From contig DAHWHT010000011.1 of NCBI GenBank assembly GCA_027335515.1, forward strand, positions 1 to 7,350: a stretch of 7,350 nt of DNA, given 5' to 3'. This stretch comes from Clostridia bacterium. GTDB lineage: Bacteria; Bacillota_E; RBS10-35; JAJYVN01. The notes under the pieces were generated by a model. That model saw only the letters and a program-made list of their open reading frames with translations. It was not told where the DNA came from and did not search any database. Positions 1-7,331 of this stretch are shown here, one piece after another; within the stretch, counting starts at the first letter, position 1; every line of letters begins with the position of its first letter. Both the position numbers and the translations under genes were made by a program.

Positions 1-1
1 A

Positions 2-727
2 GGTCTGGCCTTTCTGCGTTCGACCGTGCGCGACGGAGTTACTCAGGGCGCCTGGGTATACGTGGACGAGCAAACGAAAACTCCGTACCGCAAGGATCGG
101 CCACCGTCTGCTGAGCAAGTCCGCTTCGGGACCGACGCCCGACTGTTGACCCCCGAAGAGGCAGACAAGCGCTATCCGGTGGACCCCCCGCCCCAGCCGC
201 CGGAACCAACCGGCGGCGATCCGAAACTGGATCCCGGTCCGGAGCGTTTTCGGGAGAACCAGCCAGCGCCTTGGAGACAGCCCCGATGGCGGGCGGAAGC
301 AGAAGGACCTGCGCCCAAGGCGTTACAAGAGGTGCATGACCGCCTCGCCGAGACCGGAGAGGAGCAACTGACAGAGGTAGAGTTGGCCGTTGTCGGCGGC
401 GCGAACACCTGTCGTCTTCTCGATGGCTGGAGCGCCGTCACCAACGCCTTTGCGGATGCTACCGTGACGGTTGAGCACGAAATGGCGGTCCACCGGGGGG
501 AGGAAGACCTCTCCCTGACGTTCCAGGGTTCGGCTCGGCACTTTGCGCGTCTACACTCGTGGCTCCGGGCTGCCCTTGTGGAACCGACGGCCGACGATCA
601 TGCGGTGACCAAAGTGCTGGCCGCGTTCAAGGATCCCCTGCCATCATCCGACCCCCGATTTCTCAAACTGGCCAAGGACCTCGACGAGACGTACAGCTGC
701 GGACCAATCGGAGTGAAGGCGCGATGA
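2..727 (+). CDS. C-terminal part of a DUF499-like ATPase (5'-truncated by window edge)
   Basis: The frame is open from the first bases of the window (GLAFLRST... before the first possible GTG at 26), with no ribosome binding site before that GTG, so this is the tail of a longer gene; 241 residues are visible. The first ~50 residues (RDGVTQGAWVYVDEQTK, then TPEEADKRYP) resemble the segment that follows the ATPase core in DUF499 proteins. A proline-rich linker follows (around visible residues 60-90), then a compact alpha/beta domain with a strand-rich part (ATVTVEHEMAVHRG, LSLTFQGSARHF), like the C-terminal domain I associate with DUF499. The ATPase core with its Walker motifs lies outside the window, so ATP hydrolysis is inferred from family, not seen. 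The stop overlaps the start of the next gene (ATGA). DUF499 proteins are typically large defence-associated ATPases next to DUF1156 methyltransferases, which matches the context and is part of the reason for this call. If wrong, it is some other large protein of the same operon. Confidence 0.6.
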   Translation, partial: GLAFLRSTVRDGVTQGAWVYVDEQTKTPYRKDRPPSAEQVRFGTDARLLTPEEADKRYPVDPPPQPPEPTGGDPKLDPGPERFRENQPAPWRQPRWRAEAEGPAPKALQEVHDRLAETGEEQLTEVELAVVGGANTCRLLDGWSAVTNAFADATVTVEHEMAVHRGEEDLSLTFQGSARHFARLHSWLRAALVEPTADDHAVTKVLAAFKDPLPSSDPRFLKLAKDLDETYSCGPIGVKAR

Positions 728-1197
728 GAAGCATGACAGCGAGGAGGACTACCGAGAGCGAGCCCCGCTTCCGGATGGCCGTTTCCCAAGCGGCGGGCGG
801 CCGGGTTGTAACCGTCCTACAACGCACGGTCCGTCGCAAGGCGGAGACGGCAGAGATCGTCTTCGAACCCGTGGCCCAGGCGGGCGGACTCCCACTGGAT
901 GTGGTGACGCCCCTTCTGGTCACCGCGATGCGCGACAACGGAATCAGCCCTGAGCGGCTCGGGCGGTCGAGCCGGCCGGACGACTCACCCATCGAGTTGG
1001 ATGAGGCCGATGGCGCTCGTGTTGCCCTGGCCCTAGTGGCCGTGCGACCACTCCGCAAGCTGGAGCGGATGGAGGGCGTCGCGCATGGCATTGGGGAGAT
1101 GAGCACCGAGGAGGCGCTGTACTGGTTCGCGCGCGTCATGCGCGGACCCAAGCCCCGGGTGCTACGGGCGCTGAGAATCCTGCTAGCGAAGGAGTGA
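724..1197 (+). CDS. Small conserved-looking protein of unknown function between the ATPase and methyltransferase genes
   Basis: A 157-aa protein starting at the ATG inside the ATGA overlap with the upstream stop; a second in-frame ATG at 733 is possible. GGAG at 710-713 lies 10 bases before the first ATG, and GAAGG at 715-719 lies 4 bases before it. The frame stays open further upstream (to 559), but that would overlap the upstream gene by 169 bases, so the ATGA start is preferred. There is no signal peptide or membrane segment. The N-terminal half looks strand-rich (GGRVVTVLQRTVRRKAETAEIVFEPV). The C-terminal half looks helical, with LALVAVRPLRKLERMEGV, then MSTEEALYWFARVM and a basic end (RVLRALRILLAKE). 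No nuclease, ATPase or methylase motif is visible. It vaguely resembles a short domain family I recall as DUF7680 that sits beside DUF499/DUF1156 genes, but I cannot verify that. Tight coupling to both neighbours suggests an accessory or bridging subunit of the same complex. That it is a real gene is well supported by the junctions; its function is unknown. Confidence 0.85.
   Translation: MRSMTARRTTESEPRFRMAVSQAAGGRVVTVLQRTVRRKAETAEIVFEPVAQAGGLPLDVVTPLLVTAMRDNGISPERLGRSSRPDDSPIELDEADGARVALALVAVRPLRKLERMEGVAHGIGEMSTEEALYWFARVMRGPKPRVLRALRILLAKE
1188..1194 (+). promoter_or_regulatory. Ribosome binding site of the methyltransferase gene
   Basis: GAAGGAG lies 7 bases before the ATG at 1202, inside the last codons of the small upstream gene. 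It is a strong Shine-Dalgarno match at near-ideal spacing and fixes the start of the methyltransferase 4 bases after the previous stop codon. Confidence 0.8.
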
Positions 1198-1201
1198 GCG
1201 C

Positions 1202-4072
1202 ATGGCTGGCCGGCCACGGGTGTTGATTGAGGAATACATCCCCATCGAGGCCATCGGAGCGGAGAGCCTGCGAGACGCGAGTGCGGCGCAGAAGCCACCG
1301 CTCAATCGCCTCCACGTCTGGTGGGCGCGGCGGCCACTTACCGTTTCGCGGGCGGCGATTTTGGCCAGCCTGCTGCCGGCCGAGACGGACCCGGCCTGGC
1401 TTCTCGACACCATGGGGATCAAGGGGGATCCGGCAGCCAAGCGGGCGGAACTTCAAGAGGCTACGCGCAAGGGGATCAATCTCGGGGCGAACCCCTACGG
1501 CTACGCCCGGGCCTTCACGTACAATCCAGAGCCATCTCGGATGCGCGAGGTAGCGGCCCGCCTCCGTGACACATGGGGAACGGACTGCCCTGTGGTGCTC
1601 GACCCGTTCTCCGGTGGCGGCAGCATCCCGTTCGAGGCTATGCGCCTGGGATTTGAAGTCAAGGCAAATGAGCTGAACCCCGTGGCAGCGGTAATCCTAG
1701 AGGCTACGCTCGAATACCCCGCGCGGTTCGGTGAAGGGTTGGCTTCGGACATCTCTTCGTGGGGTAAGGAGTGGGCGAAACGGGCGCGAGCTGACCTGGA
1801 GCGCTTCTTCCCCGTTCCGTCGGAGGAGAAGGTCCTGGCATACGTCTGGGCGCACACTGTGCGATGCCCTGACTGCGGCCTCGTGATCCCGCTTTCGCCC
1901 AACTGGTGGTTGGACAAGAGCAAGACGCCGCCCGTGGCTGCGCGGCTTGTCGTGCCCCCGGACTCACGAGATGCCCACTGCACCTTCGAGGTGCCGGTGG
2001 CAGTGCGCCGTGGGAGCGGCTTTGACCCCGCGGAAGGCACGTGCCGGGGCGGCGATGCCCAGTGCCCGCGCTGCCGCGTGACAGTGGACGGCGCCTACAT
2101 CAAATCCGAGGCACAATCCGGGCGTATGGGCAGCCAACTGTATGCGGTCGTGGTAGACCGCGGCGCGGGACGGGAGTATCGGGCGCCGAACGAAGCGGAC
2201 CTGGCTGCGGTAGAGGCGGCAGAGAAGCAGTATCGCGAGCATGTGCAGGAGTGGCTGCGGGATGGATTCCTGCCGGGACAACTGTATCCGGAGAACGTCA
2301 CTGACACCCGGCCGCTCCAGTACGGCATGGACCACTGGTACAAACTCTTCTCCCCTCGCCAGGCCCTCGTGCTATCGAACTATGTGCGTCACCTGAAGGA
2401 CCTGAAGGGGGAAATCCGATCCAAGCTGCCGCGCGACCGGGCAGACGCAGTAATTACGTACCTTGCCATTGCCTTGGACAAGTCCGCCGACTACAACTCC
2501 CGTATGACGCGATGGCATAGTGGCCGTGCGGTGGTGGCCAATACCTTCGACCGCCACGACTTCGCCTTCAAGTGGAGCTATGGGGAGTTTGACGGCTGCC
2601 ATCAACTGCTGCCTTGGGCTGTGGATCAGGTGGCTGACGCCTACGGGGGGCTGGCCCGGCTCCTCCCCGCCCATGCGTTTGCGGCCACGACGGGCGGCTT
2701 GCCGCAGCCAAGCACTGCTTCACGCGCCCGGTCTTTATTGGAGTCCCGATCCGACCTCGCCGACCACCTGAACGTCACCCGAGGAAATGCAGCGGATCTC
2801 GGGCACTTGGCGGACAGCTCCGTGCACCTGATCTGCGCTGACCCACCGTACTACGACAACGTAATGTACGGTGAGTTGTCGGACTTCTTCTACGTTTGGG
2901 AAAGCGTTTTGCTTCAGGATGTGTACCCGGACTGGTTTCAGGAGGCCCTGGTTGGCAAGGACGAGGAGGCCGTGGCCAATCCCGCGCGGTTCGCGGGCCA
3001 GGGGCGGAAAGGCGTTAAAGACCTTGCCAAACGGGACTACGAGGCCAAGATGCAGTCATGCTTCCGCGAAGCATACCGAGTCCTGCATCCGCAGGGCGCG
3101 TTTACGATCATGTTTACCCACAAGAGTGTCGATGCCTGGGACACCCTGGCCGCGGCCCTGATCGACGCCGGGTTTGAAATCACAGCGTCCTGGCCTGTGC
3201 ATACCGAGAGCGACAAGAGCCTGCACCAGGCGAAGAAGAACGCGGCCCAGAGCACGGTCCTGCTCGTCTGTCGCAAGCGCGAGGACACGGGTGGAGGCAC
3301 TTGGTTCGACGACATCCTGGGTGAGCTGCGCCAGACCGCACGGAACAAGGCCGCGTCGTTCCAGGAACAGGGTCTGCGGGGCGTGGACCTGTACATCTCC
3401 ACGTTCGGGCCGGCCCTGCAGGTGCTCTCGCAGAACTGGCCGGTCAAGAACAGCGACGGAACGCTCTTGCGGCCCGAGCAGGCGTTGGACGTGGCCCGTG
3501 CTGAAGTTACCGATTTCCGCTTCCGTCAGCTCCTGGCCGGACGGCACGCCCAGTTTGACCCGCCGACCGAGTTCGCGATCCTCGCCTGGGACATCTTCCG
3601 TGCCGTCGCGTTTCCGTTTGACGAGGCACGCAAACTGGCCATGAGCGTCGGCGCCGACCCTGACGATCTCCGGAACGCCATGGCCTTGGTGCAGAAGGCG
3701 AGCGAGAACGTCAAACTCCTCTCCCCGGCCGAACGGCGGCGGACCAGACCGGCCCAGGTCAACCCGGAGGCGACTTCGTTCCCGTCCGTCATCAACGCCG
3801 TCCACACCGCTACCCTGGTCCACCAGGAAGACGGTCCCCGGGCACTGGAGGCGTTCTTCCGGCGCACGGGCCTATGGCGGGACACAACATTCCTGGCGGC
3901 TGTTGAGGCCCTGCTCCAGGTGGTGCCCCAGACCAAGGCCACCGAGGCACATTTCCGCCCCCTGTACGACATGGCCCAGAGCGCGCTGGAGGCGCAGATC
4001 AAGCTCCCGCAGTTACGCCTCTTTGATGCGGAGGGCCCGGCCGAGTCCGGTGATGAAGAGGAGGAGGTCTGA
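1202..4072 (+). CDS. DUF1156/COG1743 zinc-ribbon DNA methyltransferase (adenine-N6 or cytosine-N4)
   Basis: A 956-aa S-adenosylmethionine-dependent DNA amino-methyltransferase, predicted to modify host DNA so that a partner restriction activity spares it. Residues ~7-60 form the DUF1156 region (VLIEEYIPIEAI, then NRLHVWWARRP at 35-45). The SAM-binding motif is D134-P-F-S-G-G-G-S141, followed by the acidic-strand motif NELNP at 156-160. CPDC (222-225) and CPRC (288-291) form a widely split zinc ribbon, with WWLDKSK between them. The catalytic motif is DPPYYDN at 547-553, followed by a conserved aromatic stretch (FFYVWE) and the later catalytic-domain strands (~623-690, with FTHKS and STVLLVCRKR). 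Motif order (SAM motif, long middle, DPPY) leaves residues ~290-540 as the likely target-recognition region. Residues ~700-956 form an extra C-terminal module of unknown role ending in an acidic tail (DEEEEV). All motifs are intact, so it should be active. Adenine is the usual prediction for COG1743; cytosine-N4 cannot be excluded. The start is set by GAAGGAG 7 bases upstream. Confidence 0.93.
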   Translation: MAGRPRVLIEEYIPIEAIGAESLRDASAAQKPPLNRLHVWWARRPLTVSRAAILASLLPAETDPAWLLDTMGIKGDPAAKRAELQEATRKGINLGANPYGYARAFTYNPEPSRMREVAARLRDTWGTDCPVVLDPFSGGGSIPFEAMRLGFEVKANELNPVAAVILEATLEYPARFGEGLASDISSWGKEWAKRARADLERFFPVPSEEKVLAYVWAHTVRCPDCGLVIPLSPNWWLDKSKTPPVAARLVVPPDSRDAHCTFEVPVAVRRGSGFDPAEGTCRGGDAQCPRCRVTVDGAYIKSEAQSGRMGSQLYAVVVDRGAGREYRAPNEADLAAVEAAEKQYREHVQEWLRDGFLPGQLYPENVTDTRPLQYGMDHWYKLFSPRQALVLSNYVRHLKDLKGEIRSKLPRDRADAVITYLAIALDKSADYNSRMTRWHSGRAVVANTFDRHDFAFKWSYGEFDGCHQLLPWAVDQVADAYGGLARLLPAHAFAATTGGLPQPSTASRARSLLESRSDLADHLNVTRGNAADLGHLADSSVHLICADPPYYDNVMYGELSDFFYVWESVLLQDVYPDWFQEALVGKDEEAVANPARFAGQGRKGVKDLAKRDYEAKMQSCFREAYRVLHPQGAFTIMFTHKSVDAWDTLAAALIDAGFEITASWPVHTESDKSLHQAKKNAAQSTVLLVCRKREDTGGGTWFDDILGELRQTARNKAASFQEQGLRGVDLYISTFGPALQVLSQNWPVKNSDGTLLRPEQALDVARAEVTDFRFRQLLAGRHAQFDPPTEFAILAWDIFRAVAFPFDEARKLAMSVGADPDDLRNAMALVQKASENVKLLSPAERRRTRPAQVNPEATSFPSVINAVHTATLVHQEDGPRALEAFFRRTGLWRDTTFLAAVEALLQVVPQTKATEAHFRPLYDMAQSALEAQIKLPQLRLFDAEGPAESGDEEEEV
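4061..4068 (+). promoter_or_regulatory. Ribosome binding site deciding the TTG start of the PLD-helicase gene
   Basis: GAGGAGGT lies within the final Glu-Glu-Val codons of the methyltransferase, with its end 10 bases before the TTG at 4079. It is an almost perfect anti-16S match. The next in-frame ATG (4124, residue 16) has no such site in front of it, and the residues between 4079 and 4124 read as normal protein. The TTG is therefore the better start, and a strong site may offset the weak initiation codon. Confidence 0.75.
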
Positions 4073-4078
4073 CCGTCC

Positions 4079-7000
4079 TTGGCCGATTCGGACTTTCGTG
4101 CGTATGCAGACTGGGTATGGAGCATGGAGCCTGGGCGAGACCTCGTGGGGGACTTCCTGCTACCCGCCCTGCTACGCGCGCGGCGATATGACCGGCAGGC
4201 CGGTTTCTTCTCCAGCTCGTCCCTGCTCGTCTCTGGCCGTGGAGTGGATCACCTGCTACGGACCGTTCCACGCCAGGAGTGGCCCGCCTACCGCCTCGTG
4301 GTGTGCGAACAGCTCAGCGAGGATGATGCGGATGCCATCGCGGCCGGGGAACACATGCGGCGACTGGAGGAATGCCTGACACCGCCGATGCTTCACGCCT
4401 TGGAGGACCCGCCCGATGCGGCAAGCCGGGACCGCCTGGCCCTCCTCGCCGCGATGGTCGCGGTCGGCTTTGCCGAAATCCGGGTGGTCGTGCCCTGCGA
4501 CGCTCACCGGCGGCCCAAAGCCGGAGCAATCGAACACGCCAAGGCCGCCATCCTGTATGACCGCAACGGCAATACCGTGGTCGCATTCGGTAGCGCCAAC
4601 GAGAGTTGGCAGGGGTGGGTCCACAACAACGAGCAGATGGACCTGTACGCCTCGTGGGAAGAGCCGGCCTGGAAGCGGTACGGACTGCCCAAGGTACAGC
4701 GGTTTGACCGCTTGTGGGAAGGCCGAGACCCGCTCGCTTTGACCGTGGACCTCCCTCGCGCCGTCCGCGAGCGGCTGGTGTCGTTCGCCCCGGAGCACCT
4801 GCCTGCGGAACTCCAACCGCCCCAGCCGGCGATGCCGGCGGATCTGCTCACTCCGGAGCAGGAAGCCGGCGTCCTGCAGTTCCTGCGGGACGCCCCCGAT
4901 CTGCCCGGTGGGCGGTACCTGGGCATGACCACGGCTCCGGTGAGCCCGTGGCCGCACCATGTCGGGATTGTCGAGACGGCCACCCGCACAGATGCGCCCC
5001 GCTTCCTGTTCTGTGACGAAGTTGGTCTCGGGAAGACTGCAGAGGCGGCGTTCATCATCCGCCAACTCCGCTTGCAAGGCCAGGCGCGCCGCGTGCTGAT
5101 TCTCGCGCCGCGCAACCTCTGCGAACAGTGGCAGGACGAACTGCTAGCCAAGTTCGGGTTGGCGGCCGCCAGATACGACGGGGCTGAGATGATACTGCCG
5201 GACCTCGGAGATGGGCATGGGCGGGTACGCCAGCAGGTCGGGCGGCGGGAGGTGTTCGAGGGTGAGGCCGCACTCCTGATCGTTAGCGCGGAACTGGCCC
5301 GCCGGCAGGACCGCCGTGACGCCCTCCTTCAAGCGCCGCCATGGGATCTGGTGGTGGTGGATGAGGCGCACCACGCCCGGCGCGAAGGGTTCGACCGGGA
5401 GGACCGAGGGCCGAACCGTCTCCTCGACCTACTGCGGCACCTGGAGCACCGGACGAGGGGCCTGCTCCTGCTGACCGCCACGCCCATGCAGATCGACCCA
5501 CGCGAAGTGTGGGACCTTTTGCGCCTCATCGGCCTGTCTGGCGCCTTCCAGCACGGGTATAGTTGGTTCAAAGCGTACTACTCGTACCTGGCGCGACTAG
5601 ACGAACAGCCCCTGTCCAGGTCGGCTCTGGATGGGCTCTTTGATCTCATCCACGCCGGCGCCACCGCAGACCCGGACCTGCTCGCGGCAACTGAGGACAG
5701 GGATTCTCTGTTCTTCCGCCGGTGCAAGTCCGCCATAGAAACCCCCGTGGCCCGGGAGCAACTGACGCGGGTATCCCGTGGCCAGCAAGCCCTGCTGCGC
5801 GAGTTCTTTCTGGCGTACGCCCCGACCCGCCAGCGCATGTTCCGCACCACTCGCGAGCGTCTTCGGGCCTATTATCGGCAGGGGTTGCTCTCTGCGGTGG
5901 TACCGCAACGACACGTCGTAGTAGAGCGCATCCCTTTTGACTTGGAGGAGGATCGGGTTTACCACAAGGTCGAGGACTACCTTTCCCAACACTACCAGAA
6001 CGCCCAAGAGGGCGGGCAACGAGGGCTCGGATTTGTGCTGACCTGCTACCGCCGGCGTATGAGCAGCAGTGCGTATGCCCTACGATGCAGCCTGGAGCGG
6101 CTTCACGACCGCCTGCGGGGTGGCCGCGCCAGGGCCCAGGATCTCCTGGATGAAGACGACCTCCAGAACGAGGCAGACCTGAGTTCCGAGGACGCCGAAC
6201 AGGATGCGGCGGCGGCCGTTGCCCCGGATGCGCTGGCCGACTTGGAAGATCTGCTGCACGATGTGCGGGCGCTCCGGGCAGATACCAAGCTGGGTCGGCT
6301 CCAAGAGTTGCTCGACGAAATCGGGCCCTCCTACAGCCGCGTCATCATCTTTACCCAATACACAGACACCATGGACCACGTGCGAGAACATCTTCTTGCG
6401 CGGACAGACCGCATCGGCTGCTACTCCGGCCGGGGCGGCGAGGTGTATGACGCGGGATTCGGGCGCTTCATCCAGGTCTCCAAGACAGAGTTACAGGAGC
6501 GGTTTCGGCGAGACGACGGGCCCCGCTACCTCGTGTGCACGGAGGCTGCGGCTGAGGGCCTGAATCTGCAGGCTTGCGGAGCCATGGTTAACTACGACAT
6601 GCCCTGGAACCCGATGCGCGTTGAGCAGAGGATCGGGCGTATCGACCGCATCGGGCAGACGCACCAAGTGGTGCGCGTTCATAATCTCTTCTCCACTCCC
6701 AGCGTGGAGGACGACGTTTATAGTGCCCTGGAGGACCGGATTGGTCAGTTTGAGCACTTTGTGGGGCCGCTCCAACCGATCCTGATGAGCATGGAACACG
6801 TGATCCGCGCACTGGCCATGACGGCACCGTCGGAAAGGGAGTCCGCCCGAGCACGAGCGGTGAACAGTCTCCAACGGGAGGCCGACGACCTTCGTCGCGA
6901 GGCGCCAGCGATGCCGGTGGCCGAGGGCTTCGCACGGCCGGTAGAGACATCTGCAGTTCCACAAGGCCCCGTGGCGCTAGCCGATCTGAAGCAGTTTTGT

Positions 7001-7315
7001 CTCCGGAGCCCCACTCTCCTCGATCAGGGCGCGCTGCGCGATGTCGGGGAAGGGGTCTACGAACTGCGGTGGCAGGAGCGCCTGCACCGGATCACCTTCG
7101 ATGGGGAAGTCGCCGAGAGCCGCGTCAAGGACGCTGCATTGTTCACCTACGGGCATCCCACCTTCGACATGTGGATGAACAGCTCGTCGGTAGAAGCCCC
7201 GGACTCTGGACTGCGGTTGCGAAGGAGCCGAGCCTCGGGGCGAGTTTCATATTGGCATGGGCCTCAGCACATCAGTACGTTGGGGGAACTCCTGAAGGCT
7301 TTCGGGACCCCTTGA
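4079..7315 (+). CDS. Phospholipase D-like domain fused to SNF2/HepA-type superfamily 2 helicase
   Basis: A 1078-aa predicted ATP-driven DNA translocase with an attached nuclease-like domain. The N-terminal ~190 residues are PLD-like: opening RRYDRQAGFFSSSSLL, then one HKD motif, H153-A-K155, D161, with GSANES at 171-176. The K-to-D spacing is one residue longer than the textbook HxK(x4)D, and the gap to GS is also longer. Only one HKD copy is visible, so dimerisation would be needed for a full active site. The helicase begins near residue 300: Walker A DEVGLGKT (313-320), Ia region LILAPRNLCEQW, Walker B DEAHH (428-432), motif III TATP (466-469), motif IV IIFTQYTDT (from 756), motif V CTEAAAEGLNL (820-830), motif VI QRIGRIDRIGQ (850-860). 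An acid-rich stretch (688-728) separates the two RecA lobes. A C-terminal module (~970-1078, with FTYGHPTFDMWM) resembles that of HepA-like helicases. It follows the methyltransferase by 6 bases and uses a TTG start. Likely the restriction or sensing arm of the system, but nuclease activity is inferred only. Confidence 0.93.
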   Translation: MADSDFRAYADWVWSMEPGRDLVGDFLLPALLRARRYDRQAGFFSSSSLLVSGRGVDHLLRTVPRQEWPAYRLVVCEQLSEDDADAIAAGEHMRRLEECLTPPMLHALEDPPDAASRDRLALLAAMVAVGFAEIRVVVPCDAHRRPKAGAIEHAKAAILYDRNGNTVVAFGSANESWQGWVHNNEQMDLYASWEEPAWKRYGLPKVQRFDRLWEGRDPLALTVDLPRAVRERLVSFAPEHLPAELQPPQPAMPADLLTPEQEAGVLQFLRDAPDLPGGRYLGMTTAPVSPWPHHVGIVETATRTDAPRFLFCDEVGLGKTAEAAFIIRQLRLQGQARRVLILAPRNLCEQWQDELLAKFGLAAARYDGAEMILPDLGDGHGRVRQQVGRREVFEGEAALLIVSAELARRQDRRDALLQAPPWDLVVVDEAHHARREGFDREDRGPNRLLDLLRHLEHRTRGLLLLTATPMQIDPREVWDLLRLIGLSGAFQHGYSWFKAYYSYLARLDEQPLSRSALDGLFDLIHAGATADPDLLAATEDRDSLFFRRCKSAIETPVAREQLTRVSRGQQALLREFFLAYAPTRQRMFRTTRERLRAYYRQGLLSAVVPQRHVVVERIPFDLEEDRVYHKVEDYLSQHYQNAQEGGQRGLGFVLTCYRRRMSSSAYALRCSLERLHDRLRGGRARAQDLLDEDDLQNEADLSSEDAEQDAAAAVAPDALADLEDLLHDVRALRADTKLGRLQELLDEIGPSYSRVIIFTQYTDTMDHVREHLLARTDRIGCYSGRGGEVYDAGFGRFIQVSKTELQERFRRDDGPRYLVCTEAAAEGLNLQACGAMVNYDMPWNPMRVEQRIGRIDRIGQTHQVVRVHNLFSTPSVEDDVYSALEDRIGQFEHFVGPLQPILMSMEHVIRALAMTAPSERESARARAVNSLQREADDLRREAPAMPVAEGFARPVETSAVPQGPVALADLKQFCLRSPTLLDQGALRDVGEGVYELRWQERLHRITFDGEVAESRVKDAALFTYGHPTFDMWMNSSSVEAPDSGLRLRRSRASGRVSYWHGPQHISTLGELLKAFGTP

Positions 7316-7331
7316 GCGGCGGGCGAGCGCC

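Noticed and set aside
559..723. Upstream extension of the small gene to an ATG at 559 or later in-frame starts before 724
   Set aside because: It would overlap the DUF499-like gene by about 169 bases, and the extra residues are Arg/Gly/Pro-rich shadow sequence. The ATGA overlap start has a ribosome binding site.
1207..1216. Perfect 10-base palindrome TGGCCGGCCA just after the methyltransferase start codon, as a possible operator or methylation target
   Set aside because: It encodes ordinary codons, is a single copy at the site, and GC-only palindromes of this size are common in such DNA. No second element supports control.
663..1298. Minus-strand open frame (211 codons) spanning the small gene and the methyltransferase start
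   Set aside because: It is rich in Arg, Ser and Pro with no domain signal, and it crosses two well-supported plus-strand junctions.
3056..3823. Long minus-strand open frame (255 codons) inside the methyltransferase gene
   Set aside because: Shadow of the plus-strand coding sequence; no conserved motif and no ribosome binding site of note.
4256..5077. Long minus-strand open frame (273 codons) inside the PLD-helicase gene
   Set aside because: It lies wholly within a gene with strong domain motifs on the plus strand. Its translation is low in recognisable structure, and long antisense frames are expected in GC-rich coding DNA.
4079..7315. Calling the helicase DrmD of a class 1 DISARM system
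   Set aside because: The SNF2 core fits, but the fused N-terminal PLD domain and the absence of visible DrmA or DrmB genes make that name unsafe without the flanks.
7322..7331. GGCG-AG-CGCC inverted repeat after the helicase stop as a terminator
   Set aside because: A 4-base stem with a 2-base loop cannot form a stable hairpin, and no T-run follows.
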